NCBI RefSeq assembly: GCF_042445055.1
Contig: NZ_CP170339.1
Span: forward strand, 2,480,001-2,544,000
Length of the DNA stretch: 64,000 bases
DNA from: Falsihalocynthiibacter sp042445055
GTDB lineage: Bacteria; Pseudomonadota; Alphaproteobacteria; Rhodobacterales; Rhodobacteraceae
Direction of reading: 5' to 3'
Positions 9,788 through 18,215 of this stretch are shown piece after piece. The stretch's first letter is position 1, and each line of letters begins with the position of its first letter. The notes beneath the pieces were generated by a model. That model saw only the letters and a list, made by a program, of their open reading frames with translations, had not been told where the DNA came from and did no database searches. Made by a program: the position numbers and the translations under genes.

Positions 9788-10088
9788 TATGTGCAATTCT
9801 TCGCATATTAATCCGTCGAAAAATATGCGCGTTTACAAACTGTTGTCGAATATATGGGCAAAACAAAAAAGCCATTGGAACCTTGGCGCCAATTCCAAGG
9901 TATTCTTTACCAGCTTCGGATTCAGCGATAAGGTCTCCAAGACTTTTGGCGGCACACCAACGCTAATCTCGAATACGGGCGCAGTGCTCAGATAGTGGGC
10001 ACTACGGCCATGTTTGACGTGCTCTGAAGGCGCGCGTTACGCAAAACCAGACGAACCAACACCAAGTCCACTATAGGGGAGACTATAA
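9788..10088 (+). other. Intergenic region before the binding-protein gene
   Basis: About 300 bp without a convincing gene, probably containing the separate promoter or processing site that lets the binding protein be made in excess. Two features are visible. Just after the permease stop an imperfect AT-rich inverted repeat joins AATATG and CATATT. At about 9875-9902 there are nested palindromes around TTGGCGCCAA, with outer arms TTGGAA/TTCCAA and CCTTGG/CCAAGG. A GGGGAGA ribosome-binding site stands before the ATG at 10089. I see no purine riboswitch core and no tRNA. Confidence 0.5.
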
Positions 10089-11162
10089 ATGAAATTCATG
10101 AAAACAATCGCAACCGCAGCGCTTGCGCTAGCCGTTGCAATGCCAGCAGCGGCAGAGACAACCAAAGTTGGTTTTGTCTATGTCGGCACACCTGGCGATG
10201 GCGGCTGGACATACGAGCACGACCAAGGCCGTAAAGCAGTCGAAGCAGAGTTTGGCGACAAAGTTGAAACAACATATGTCGAGAACGTTGCCGAAGGCCC
10301 AGACGCAGAGCGCGTTCTGACTCAAATGGCGCTGTCTGGTCATGACCTGATTTTCACCACTTCGTTCGGTTTTATGGATCAAACCAACAACGTTGCGGCG
10401 AAATTCCCGGACATCAAGTTTGAGCACGCGACTGGCTATAAGCGCGAGCATCCGAACGTGTCCACATATGGCGCACGCTTCTATGAAGGCCGCGCAGTTA
10501 TCGGTACAATCGCAGGTCGCATGACCAAGTCGAACAAAATCGGCTACATCGCGTCTTTCCCGATCCCAGAGGTTATTCGCGGTATCAACTCTGCGTACAT
10601 CCACGCCAAGAAAGTTAACCCTGAAGCAGAAATGAAAGTCGTCTGGGTATTCTCATGGTTTGACCCAGCCAAAGAAGCAGACGCTGCAGCGGCTCTTATC
10701 GAGCAAGGCGTTGACGTGATCATGCAGCACACCGACTCCACTGCACCAATGGCCAAAGCGGCAGAAACCGAAGGCGTTATTGCATTTGGTCAAGCTTCCG
10801 ACATGGGCCAATATGCTGACGGTCCGCGCGTTTCTTCCATCATCGACAACTGGGCGCCATACTACATCGAGCGTACGAAAGCCGTTATGGATGGCACTTG
10901 GGAGCAAGTTGACACCTGGGGCGGCATCGACTCTGGCATGGTAGAAATCGGCGACTTTACCGATAAACTTCCACAACCTGTGAAAGACGAAGCAACCGCG
11001 CTTGCAAACGCAATCGCAGATGGCTCTTACCACCCGTTCACTGGTCCTTTGAACAAGCAGGACGGCACTCCTTGGCTTGCTGAAGGCGAAACAGCAGGCG
11101 ATGGCGATCTGTTGGGAATGTCCTTCTATGTAGAAGGTATCGAAGGCGATCTGCCACAATAA
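10089..11162 (+). CDS. BMP-family ABC transporter substrate-binding protein
   Basis: Periplasmic receptor of the purine/nucleoside importer, 357 residues. The signal peptide MKFMKTIATAALALAVAMPAAA is followed by mature ETTKVGFVYVGTPGDGGWTY, the typical opening of the Bmp/PnrA fold, and by DLIFTTSFGFMDQ, GYIASFPIPEVIRGINS and VIMQHTDSTAP. No lipobox cysteine is present, so the protein should be soluble in the periplasm and not lipid-anchored. The GGGGAGA site seven bases before ATG is strong. Codon use looks biased, as expected for a highly made binding protein. It is last in the operon and followed by a strong terminator. Confidence 0.9.
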   Translation: MKFMKTIATAALALAVAMPAAAETTKVGFVYVGTPGDGGWTYEHDQGRKAVEAEFGDKVETTYVENVAEGPDAERVLTQMALSGHDLIFTTSFGFMDQTNNVAAKFPDIKFEHATGYKREHPNVSTYGARFYEGRAVIGTIAGRMTKSNKIGYIASFPIPEVIRGINSAYIHAKKVNPEAEMKVVWVFSWFDPAKEADAAAALIEQGVDVIMQHTDSTAPMAKAAETEGVIAFGQASDMGQYADGPRVSSIIDNWAPYYIERTKAVMDGTWEQVDTWGGIDSGMVEIGDFTDKLPQPVKDEATALANAIADGSYHPFTGPLNKQDGTPWLAEGETAGDGDLLGMSFYVEGIEGDLPQ

Positions 11163-11183
11163 GCGTTCACCAATCGACTAACG

Positions 11184-11210
11184 AAAGCCCGGGGATTTCC
11201 CCGGGCTTTT
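11184..11210 (+). terminator. Rho-independent terminator of the xdh/purine transporter operon
   Basis: Perfect stem AAAGCCCGGGGA / TCCCCGGGCTTT with a three-base loop, ending in a T run. It lies 22 bp after the binding-protein stop. The A run on the opposite side also lets it serve the minus-strand gene ending at 11215, so it is probably bidirectional. Confidence 0.93.
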
Positions 11211-11214
11211 GCGT

Positions 11215-13710
11215 TTATCCATCCTGTCGAATGGTCGCGTTGGTTGGGTCATAGGGGCTATCTTCGGCCACAACGGCGCCCCAGAGTTGATCGAACATTT
11301 TTACCTGAAGCTTCGTCCCAACGGCCGCATGTGCAGGCGCGACATATCCCATTCCGATGCTCTTGCCGAACGCGACCGAGTACCCGCCAGACGTAAGCCG
11401 ACCAACGCGCTGATCCCCTACATAGAGCGCCTCGCGCCCCCATGGGTCTGCGTCCTTTGGCCCATCAATGAGCAGCGTCACACAACGGCTGCGCACACCC
11501 GTCGCAAGCATAGCCTCTTTGCCGTAAAACGACTTCGACAAATCAATAAATCGGTCCAGCCCCGCCTCTTGCGGTGTGGCATCGCGCCCGAGCTCCGTTC
11601 CGAATGCGCGATAGGACTTCTCTTGTCTAAGCCAGTTCTGCGCCCGCGCGCCGACAAGCCTCAATCCGTGCTTCTCACCCGCTTGCATCAACTGATCCCA
11701 AAGGTAGTTCTGCATCTCAATCGGGTGATGAAGCTCCCACCCAAGTTCACCAGTATAGGCCACGCGGATCGCGCGCACGGGGCACATGCCCAACTCAATC
11801 TCGCGGCAAGTAAGCCAGGGGAAGCGCTTGTTTGACAAGGCGGCCTCTGGATCGGCGTCGCGGATCAATTCATTCAAGACATCGCGGCTCTTGGGACCTG
11901 CGATCGCGAAAACGCCCCACTGTGTCGTGACATCCTGAACACTGGCCCAATTCCCCTGATTGCTCGCGTTCCAGTCTTCGAGTGCCTTAAGAAGGTAGTC
12001 ACGATCATAATCCGACCACGCCCCCGCCGACACGAGGTAATAGTCATTCTCGGCCAAGCGCACGATGGTATATTCCGTCCGCGTCGTCCCCGCCGAGGTG
12101 AGCGCATAGGTCAGGTTTATCCGCCCGACCTTGGGCAATCTGTTACACGTAAACCAGTCCAGAAACGCCGTTGCGCCCGGTCCGTGAACCACGTGTTTGG
12201 TGAACGCCGTCGCATCAATAAGGCCCACGCCCTCGCGGATGGCACTGGCCTCCTGCTCTGCGTATTGCCACCAACCGCCACGGCGGAAACTGCGCGCGTC
12301 ATGGTCATTGAACCCCTCTGGCGCATAATAGTTCGGTCGCTCCCAGCCGTTCACCTGCCCGAATTGCGCGCCAGCAGCCTTCTGACGATCATAGGCAGGA
12401 CTTGTCCGCAACGGTCGCGCAGCGGGGCGCTCTTCGTCGGGATGGTGAAGGATATAAACGTGCTCATAGGCTTCTTCGTTCTTGAGCGCGGCGTATTCGG
12501 TGGTCATCCAGCTTCCGAAACGCTTTGGATCAAGGCTGGCCATATCGATCTCGGCTTCGCCCTCAACCATCAAATCCGCAAGGTACTTGCCCGCACCACC
12601 CGCAGCGGTAATGCCAAAGCTGAACCCTTCAGCAAGCCACATATTCCGCAATCCCGGCGCAGGTCCAAGAAGCGGGTTCCCGTCGGGCGTGTAACAAATC
12701 GGACCGTTGAAATCATCCTTTAGGCCAACCGTTTCTGACGACGGTATCCGGTGAATCATGCTGAGGTATTCTTCCTCGATCCGCTCCAAATCAAGCGGGA
12801 ACAGATCGGCACGGAAACTATCAGGCACGCCATATTTGAACCGCGCGGGCGCATTGCGCTCATAGGGGCCAAGGATCCAACCTCCCCGTTCCTCTCGCAC
12901 ATACCATTTCGCATCGGCATCCCTTAGCACGGGATGTTCCTTATGCATCTTGCGATATTCAACCAGGGCCGCGTCGGGTTCGGTTACGATAAATTGGTGC
13001 TCCACAGGGATCGCAGGGATTTTTATCCCTAACAATTGCGCCGTTCGCTGCGCGTGGTTCCCTGTGGCGGTGACGACGTGCTCGGCAGTGATAGTTACTT
13101 GTTCATCCGATGGGACAAGGTTTCCGCCGCGTTCAACCATCTTGGTACAAGTAACAACCCACTCGGTTCCCGACCAAACATAGCTATCAACCTGCCAGCG
13201 CCGCTCAACCACAACACCTCGCTGCCGCGCGCCCTTGGCCATCGCAATCGTCACTTCGGCAGGGTTAATGTAGCCATCGGTCGGGTGGTAAATCGCGCCC
13301 TCAAGGTCCTCGGTCCGCACCAGCGGCCAGCGCTCTTTGATCTGCGCGGGTGTCATCCATTCAAACGGCACACCGCAGGTCTCGGCGGTCGACGCATAGA
13401 GCATATACTCGTCCATCCGCGCCCGCGTTTGCGCCATACGCAAGTTCCCGACCACCGAAAAACCCGCGTTCAAGCCCGTTTCTTCCTCGAGAGTTTTGTA
13501 GAACTTGATGGAATAATCATGAATATGCGTGGTCGCATAGGACATATTGAAATACGGCAAAAGCCCCGCCGCATGCCAAGTAGAGCCGCTGGTCAACTCG
13601 TCCCGCTCAAGCAGCATGACGTCGTCCCAACCCGCTCGCGCCAAATGATACGCAACCGAGACACCAACCGCACCTCCTCCGACAACCAAGGCTTTGACAT
13701 GCGTTTTCAT
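11215..13710 (-). CDS. FAD-dependent dimethylglycine/sarcosine dehydrogenase-like protein with GcvT domain
   Basis: Oxidative demethylase of the DmgDH/SarDH family: it oxidises an N-methyl group and passes the C1 unit to tetrahydrofolate. The 831 residues split into an N-terminal DAO-type FAD domain (VVGGGAVGVSVAYHLARAG at about 9-27), a linker FAO domain around residues 390-430, and a C-terminal aminomethyltransferase half with VAYTGELGWELHHP and RLTSGGYS. ELTSGSTWHAAGLLPYFN near residue 40 has the His that binds FAD covalently in mammalian DMGDH. The choice among dimethylglycine, sarcosine and related N-methylated substrates cannot be made here. The gene is alone, facing away from panC, and ends at the shared terminator. 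Confidence 0.87.
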   Translation of the reverse strand: MKTHVKALVVGGGAVGVSVAYHLARAGWDDVMLLERDELTSGSTWHAAGLLPYFNMSYATTHIHDYSIKFYKTLEEETGLNAGFSVVGNLRMAQTRARMDEYMLYASTAETCGVPFEWMTPAQIKERWPLVRTEDLEGAIYHPTDGYINPAEVTIAMAKGARQRGVVVERRWQVDSYVWSGTEWVVTCTKMVERGGNLVPSDEQVTITAEHVVTATGNHAQRTAQLLGIKIPAIPVEHQFIVTEPDAALVEYRKMHKEHPVLRDADAKWYVREERGGWILGPYERNAPARFKYGVPDSFRADLFPLDLERIEEEYLSMIHRIPSSETVGLKDDFNGPICYTPDGNPLLGPAPGLRNMWLAEGFSFGITAAGGAGKYLADLMVEGEAEIDMASLDPKRFGSWMTTEYAALKNEEAYEHVYILHHPDEERPAARPLRTSPAYDRQKAAGAQFGQVNGWERPNYYAPEGFNDHDARSFRRGGWWQYAEQEASAIREGVGLIDATAFTKHVVHGPGATAFLDWFTCNRLPKVGRINLTYALTSAGTTRTEYTIVRLAENDYYLVSAGAWSDYDRDYLLKALEDWNASNQGNWASVQDVTTQWGVFAIAGPKSRDVLNELIRDADPEAALSNKRFPWLTCREIELGMCPVRAIRVAYTGELGWELHHPIEMQNYLWDQLMQAGEKHGLRLVGARAQNWLRQEKSYRAFGTELGRDATPQEAGLDRFIDLSKSFYGKEAMLATGVRSRCVTLLIDGPKDADPWGREALYVGDQRVGRLTSGGYSVAFGKSIGMGYVAPAHAAVGTKLQVKMFDQLWGAVVAEDSPYDPTNATIRQDG

Positions 13711-13931
13711 TACTTGCTCCCTAGGCTAACAGCATCACTTCAGTTTGGCCCATCCTAAGCCATTTTGCGCGCCCCTTCCGACGTTAATATAACAAAACCG
13801 ACTTTGCCCGTAATACACCGTCGCAAACGGATATTTTCCGATGGTGACGGGACGGCACAATATGCTAGGCGCTTGTCCCGTTGATACGCCAAAGTTATGA
13901 TCCCTCATCGGATACGGAAATAGGAAATTCT

Positions 13932-14780
13932 ATGGAAATCTGCCGTTCTGTTGCGCACATTCGCACCCATGTGCGCGGACTTCGCCAAGCGGGGCACTCT
14001 GTTGGTTTGGTTCCGACAATGGGCGCGCTCCATGACGGCCATATCTCATTGGTCAGGGCCGCCGCCGAACGCGCGGACAAAGTGGTGGCAACAATTTTCG
14101 TGAACCCCACTCAATTCGGCGACAGCGCAGATCTCGAAAAATATCCCCGCACCGAGGACGCAGATATAGCCCGACTAGAAGCCGCTGGCGTCTCGGCAGT
14201 TTTCATGCCGCAAGTCTCTGATATCTATGCCGAAGATGCGGAAACAATCGTCGAGACAACACAGCTTGCCAACATGCTTCATGGCATTGTGCGGCCCGGT
14301 CATTATCGCGGTGTTTCAACTGTGGTGACCAAGCTTTTCAACATCGTCGGCCCCGACGTCGCCGCATTCGGCGAGAAGGATTACCAACAGCTTCAGGTTA
14401 TCCGCAAAATGGTTAGCGATTTGCACGTCCCTATCGAAATTCTCCCTGTTCCCACCATGCGAGAGTCCGATGGGCTGGCGATGTCATCGCGCAACGTGCG
14501 CCTAACTCCAGAGGATCGCAAAGCCGCAGTCATTTTGTGCCAGGCACTGGATGCCGCCGAAAAAACGGTGCACAATGGAACAACGGTTTCGGACCTCGCC
14601 AAGAGCATCCGCGCCACAATCGCAACAGAGCCGCGAGGCACGCTTGAGGGGCTCGACATCGTTGCCGCAGAATCCCTCGCCCCGCTCGATGGTCCGATCA
14701 ACGGGCCGACCGCCATTATGATCTCTGTTAAGTTCGGAGATATTCTCTTGATAGATCAACGCGTTGTAACCCCGAGGTAG
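13932..14780 (+). CDS. panC: Pantothenate synthetase
   Basis: ATP-dependent joining of pantoate and beta-alanine, the last step of pantothenate synthesis. Motifs are VPTMGALHDGHISLV (the nucleotide-binding HIGH-like motif near residue 28), FVNPTQFG, FGEKDYQQLQ and LAMSSRNVRLTP. I choose ATG 13932, preceded by TAGGAAAT at proper spacing, which gives 282 residues, the usual family length. An in-frame upstream start at 13881 would add 17 residues with no family match. It lies 2 bp upstream of panB in the same operon. Confidence 0.95.
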   Translation: MEICRSVAHIRTHVRGLRQAGHSVGLVPTMGALHDGHISLVRAAAERADKVVATIFVNPTQFGDSADLEKYPRTEDADIARLEAAGVSAVFMPQVSDIYAEDAETIVETTQLANMLHGIVRPGHYRGVSTVVTKLFNIVGPDVAAFGEKDYQQLQVIRKMVSDLHVPIEILPVPTMRESDGLAMSSRNVRLTPEDRKAAVILCQALDAAEKTVHNGTTVSDLAKSIRATIATEPRGTLEGLDIVAAESLAPLDGPINGPTAIMISVKFGDILLIDQRVVTPR

Positions 14781-14782
14781 TC

Positions 14783-15592
14783 ATGTCAAAACAAGTCAAA
14801 ATTCGCCGCACAACCGTACCGCAAATTGCCGCGCGCAAGGGCGGAGAACCGATTGTATCGCTGACCTCATACCACGCGCACACCGCCGCGATCGTCGATA
14901 ACCACGCAGATTTCATTCTCGTGGGCGACAGTCTGGGCATGGTTATGCACGGCATGGATAGCACCGTCGGCGTGCCGCTCGAATTGATGATCATGCACGG
15001 CAAAGCAGTTGTGCGCGGCACCGAAAAGGCGCTGATCGTCGTGGATATGCCCTTTGGCACCTACGAAGAATCCCCCTCTGTCGCCTTCCGCAACGCGGCT
15101 AAGATCATGAAAGAAACTCAATGCGGAGCCGTTAAGCTCGAAGGCGGCAAACGCATGGCGGAAACCATTCGCTTCCTCACCGAGCGGGGCATTCCCGTCA
15201 TGGCGCATATCGGTCTCACACCACAATCGAGCCATGTCATGGGGGGCTTCAAAACCCAAGGGCGCGACGAAGACACTTGGGCCATTCACGAAGAAGATGC
15301 ACGTGCAGTCGCCGAAGCAGGAGCCTTCGCGATTGTACTTGAAGGCATGGTTGAACCCCTCGCTGCGCGCATCACCGAGCAGGTCGCAATCCCGACCATC
15401 GGCATTGGCGCCTCCGCGAAATGCGACGGCCAGATTTTGGTGCTAGAGGATATGCTCGGTCTATCGCCATGGACGCCAAAGTTTGTCAAAGTCTATGGAA
15501 AACTGGGCGAAATGATCGAACAGGCCGTGGGTGAATACGCGGACGAAGTGAAATCCCGCGCCTTCCCGAGCGAAGACCAGATTTACAAATAA
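14783..15592 (+). CDS. panB: 3-methyl-2-oxobutanoate hydroxymethyltransferase
   Basis: Transfers a hydroxymethyl group from methylene-THF to ketoisovalerate to give ketopantoate, upstream of PanC. The sequence carries VSLTSYHAHTAAIVD, ILVGDSLGMVMHG (Mg-binding Asp), GAVKLEGGK, MAHIGLTPQS and TIGIGASAKCDGQILV. The 269 residues match the family. It follows panC by 2 bp. The order panC-panB without panD is common, since panD is often elsewhere. It ends 9 bp before the convergent DUF4864 gene. Confidence 0.95.
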   Translation: MSKQVKIRRTTVPQIAARKGGEPIVSLTSYHAHTAAIVDNHADFILVGDSLGMVMHGMDSTVGVPLELMIMHGKAVVRGTEKALIVVDMPFGTYEESPSVAFRNAAKIMKETQCGAVKLEGGKRMAETIRFLTERGIPVMAHIGLTPQSSHVMGGFKTQGRDEDTWAIHEEDARAVAEAGAFAIVLEGMVEPLAARITEQVAIPTIGIGASAKCDGQILVLEDMLGLSPWTPKFVKVYGKLGEMIEQAVGEYADEVKSRAFPSEDQIYK

Positions 15593-15601
15593 TCCATGAA
15601 A

Positions 15602-16024
15602 TTATGCCGCGGTTCTGCCCTCTGTGGCGGGTAGGACCGCGTTAATTTTCCATCCTTCGCGGTCTGGAACCATCTGATAATCCAGAACATGCGCTTCGCC
15701 GTTCTTGGAACGGATGAGCACCTTGAGCCAAACAGCGCGCCCCTCGGGGCGGTTATTGAGGAATGTCACTTCTTCGGGATCCACGACCATCGAATAGCCG
15801 TTCGAAACCATCGCCTTGAAGGTTTCATGCGATCCAAAATACTTTCGGATACCGTCTGAGGAGAACTCGAACGCGGCCTCGAAATCGCCTGCACGGAAGG
15901 CCTCGATCTGACTTAGAACGGTATTCTCGAGCGCACCAACCGGGCCGTCTTTATCACCGGTCTGGGCCACCGCCGCCAGCGGAGACAGGGCAAGGCATAA
16001 GGCGCCAACAAGCAAATTACGCAT
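15602..16024 (-). CDS. Exported DUF4864 protein
   Basis: A 140-residue protein with a clear signal peptide (MRNLLVGALCLALSPLAAVAQ) and a mature NTF2-like domain: QIEAFRAGDFEAAFEFSSDGIRKYF, then a C-terminal LDYQMVPDREGWKINAVL. This is the DUF4864 pattern common in Rhodobacterales; no function is established. The start has an excellent AGGAGAAG site. It lies downstream of lysK on the same strand, and a perfect 10-bp hairpin stands just before its ribosome-binding site. Confidence 0.8.
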   Translation of the reverse strand: MRNLLVGALCLALSPLAAVAQTGDKDGPVGALENTVLSQIEAFRAGDFEAAFEFSSDGIRKYFGSHETFKAMVSNGYSMVVDPEEVTFLNNRPEGRAVWLKVLIRSKNGEAHVLDYQMVPDREGWKINAVLPATEGRTAA

Positions 16025-16040
16025 GGTTCACTTCTCCTCA

Positions 16041-16063
16041 TGGACGCAAACAGTTTGCGTCCA
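16041..16063 (-). repeat. Perfect inverted repeat before the DUF4864 ribosome-binding site
   Basis: Arms TGGACGCAAA and TTTGCGTCCA with a CAG loop, in the 68-bp gap between the lysK stop and the DUF4864 start. No T run follows on either strand, so it is a poor terminator. It ends next to the AGGAGAAG site, so it could be a processing or stability hairpin or a protein-binding site. Confidence 0.6.
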
Positions 16064-16092
16064 CGAAGAGATATCCCCTAATCACGTTTTTG

Positions 16093-17673
16093 TTAGCTGG
16101 CGAGTTTCCCCGCAAGGCCGTCCTCGATCAACTTGATGCTTTCTTCGACACCATAAAGCGCAATAAAACCACCAAAGCGTGGGCCCTGGCTTGCACCCAA
16201 GAGCACCTCATAGAGCGTCTTGAACCAATCCCGCAGAGGCTCGAAACCGTGCTCTTTGCCAACAGCGAAGACCATTGATTGAAGTGCATCCGCGTCCGCA
16301 CCGCCATCCCACTCGCGCAACCGCGCAGCAAGATCTTCGAGCGCAGCCACTTCTTTGCCCTCCGCCAAACGGTAGGTTTTCGTCGGTTTCACAAAGTCGT
16401 TGTAATACCGCACGGCAAACCCTGCGGCCTCATCCATCGCCGGATTGTTTTCCGGTGTCGCTTCTGGCGCGTACCGCTGGATAAAGCCCCACATCTGCTC
16501 TTTGTCCTCGGCAGCCGAAACCGACGCGAGGTTCAACAACATTGCAAACGGCACCAGCATATCCGAGCTAGGAACATTGTGCCCATTGATATGGAACACA
16601 GGGTTGGCGAGCCGTGCCTTCTCATCCTGATCGCCATACGCGCGCAATTGCTGATGATACTCGTCCACCGCTTTCGGGATCACATCAAAATACAGACGCT
16701 TGGCTGATTTTGGCTTCTGATACATGAAATACTGCAACGATTCCGGCGCAGCATAGGTAAGCCACTCCTCCATCGACAGGCCATTCCCTTTGGACTTGGA
16801 AATCTTCTGGCCCAACTCGTCGTTGAAAAGCTCATACGTCAGGCTCTCTGGCGGCTTGGCACCCAGCGCGCGGCAAATCTTGGTGGCTTGGGTAACCGAG
16901 TCGATCAAATCCTTGCCCGACATTTCATAGTCCACACCCAGCGCGGCCCAGCGCATCGCCCAATCCGGCTTCCACTGCATTTTGACGTTGCCGCCGGTGA
17001 CGGGCAGTTCGACCTTCTCGCCGTCAGGCTCTTGGTAAACAATTGTTCCCTTGTCGGCATTCACCTCAAGCATCGGAACCTGCAAGACATGACCCGTTTT
17101 CGGCGAAATCGGTAGGAACGGAGAATAGGTTGCCTGACGCTCAGCACCCAAAGTCGGAAGCATAATGCCCATGATCTTGTCATAGACGCGACAGGCCTCA
17201 AGCAGAGTCTCGTCAAACCGACCAGAGGTGTAATACTCGGTCGAGCTGGCAAACTCATAATCAAAGCCAAAACTATCAAGGAAATCACACAGGCGCGCAT
17301 TGTTGTGCTGCGCAAAGCCTTCGTGGGTTCCAAACGGATCGCGCACGCGCGTAAGCGGCAGGTTGAGGTCCTGCTTCAACTCTTCCTGCATCGGGACATT
17401 GGTCGGCACCTTGCGGAAACCATCCATATCATCCGAGAAGCAAAGGAGCTTAGTCGGAATGTCGCTGATCATCTCGAACGCGCGGCGCACCATGGTTGTG
17501 CGCGCAACTTCGCCGAAGGTTCCGATATGCGGCAAACCCGACGGACCGTACCCCGTCTGGAAAAGCACGTATCCCTTCTCGGGGTCCTGTTTTGCATAAC
17601 GTTTCAATACGCGACGCGCTTCTTCAAAGGGCCAAGCTTTCGAATTCATCGCAGTTTCACGCAGATCAGACAT
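16093..17673 (-). CDS. lysK: Lysyl-tRNA synthetase, class I
   Basis: Charges tRNA-Lys using the class I fold, the form found in archaea and many alphaproteobacteria in place of class II LysS. The HIGH-type motif is GPSGLPHIGT (HIG at 49-51) and the KMSKS-type motif KISKSKGNGLSMEEW lies near residue 290. The start at 17673 gives 526 residues, matching the family. A longer in-frame extension to 17964 would run into the divergent TerB-like gene and carries no family sequence. The codons around MSDLRETAMNSKAWPFEEARR fit known N-termini; a second candidate is the ATG eight codons later. Confidence 0.95.
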   Translation of the reverse strand: MSDLRETAMNSKAWPFEEARRVLKRYAKQDPEKGYVLFQTGYGPSGLPHIGTFGEVARTTMVRRAFEMISDIPTKLLCFSDDMDGFRKVPTNVPMQEELKQDLNLPLTRVRDPFGTHEGFAQHNNARLCDFLDSFGFDYEFASSTEYYTSGRFDETLLEACRVYDKIMGIMLPTLGAERQATYSPFLPISPKTGHVLQVPMLEVNADKGTIVYQEPDGEKVELPVTGGNVKMQWKPDWAMRWAALGVDYEMSGKDLIDSVTQATKICRALGAKPPESLTYELFNDELGQKISKSKGNGLSMEEWLTYAAPESLQYFMYQKPKSAKRLYFDVIPKAVDEYHQQLRAYGDQDEKARLANPVFHINGHNVPSSDMLVPFAMLLNLASVSAAEDKEQMWGFIQRYAPEATPENNPAMDEAAGFAVRYYNDFVKPTKTYRLAEGKEVAALEDLAARLREWDGGADADALQSMVFAVGKEHGFEPLRDWFKTLYEVLLGASQGPRFGGFIALYGVEESIKLIEDGLAGKLAS

Positions 17674-17789
17674 TTCAACACTCGTCTTGTTAATCTGAGG
17701 CCCAATGCCCCATCCACCCTGTCTCCTATTGCGCCCCCTTCCCCACGTCAATATTCTAGCTGGGAAAATACATTGATCGGAGTTCATAG

Positions 17790-18212
17790 ATGACAGACTT
17801 TGCCCATTCCTGGAGCCCACAAGACGCACTCGTAGCGATGATGATTGCGGTGTCTGCCAGCGACGAGGATATTCGCACAGCCGAGCTTGTGACGATCCAG
17901 CGTATCGTGAACCACCTACCCGTTTTTGCGGACTTCGATCAGGACCGTATGGCTGGCATCTCAAAGAACGTCTTGGCGCTCTTTACAGAAGAGGACGGGC
18001 TTGATGCGCTCTTTGGCCTGATCCGCGAAAATCTGGACGAAAAGCTCTACGAAACGGCCTATGCGCTGGCCTGCGATGTGGCGGCTTCTGACGGTAAGCT
18101 CACCGATCAGGAACTGCGGATTCTTGAAGAAATGCGCTATGAGCTAAATATCGACCGCCTCCACGCTGCCGCCATCGAACGCGGAAGCCGTGCGCGCCAC
18201 ACAACGCTTTAA
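17790..18212 (+). CDS. TerB-like protein
   Basis: A 140-residue, wholly helical acidic protein with two repeats of the TerB pattern: LVAMMIAVSASDEDIRTAELVTI and ETAYALACDVAASDGKLTDQEL. The paired acidic turns resemble the metal-binding sites of tellurite-resistance TerB. Stand-alone copies like this are widespread in alphaproteobacteria and have no proven role in tellurite resistance. Convergent with dacB, separated by 3 bp. Confidence 0.78.
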   Translation: MTDFAHSWSPQDALVAMMIAVSASDEDIRTAELVTIQRIVNHLPVFADFDQDRMAGISKNVLALFTEEDGLDALFGLIRENLDEKLYETAYALACDVAASDGKLTDQELRILEEMRYELNIDRLHAAAIERGSRARHTTL

Positions 18213-18215
18213 GGC

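Noticed and set aside
9788..10088. Purine riboswitch upstream of the binding-protein gene
   Set aside because: No conserved TATA...loop-loop core with the three short helices was found; purine riboswitches are also rare in this group.
16093..17964. Longer lysK reading frame starting at 17964
   Set aside because: The additional 97 residues overlap the divergent TerB-like gene and have low-complexity Arg/Gly/Ser content; family members start near MSDLRE at 17673.
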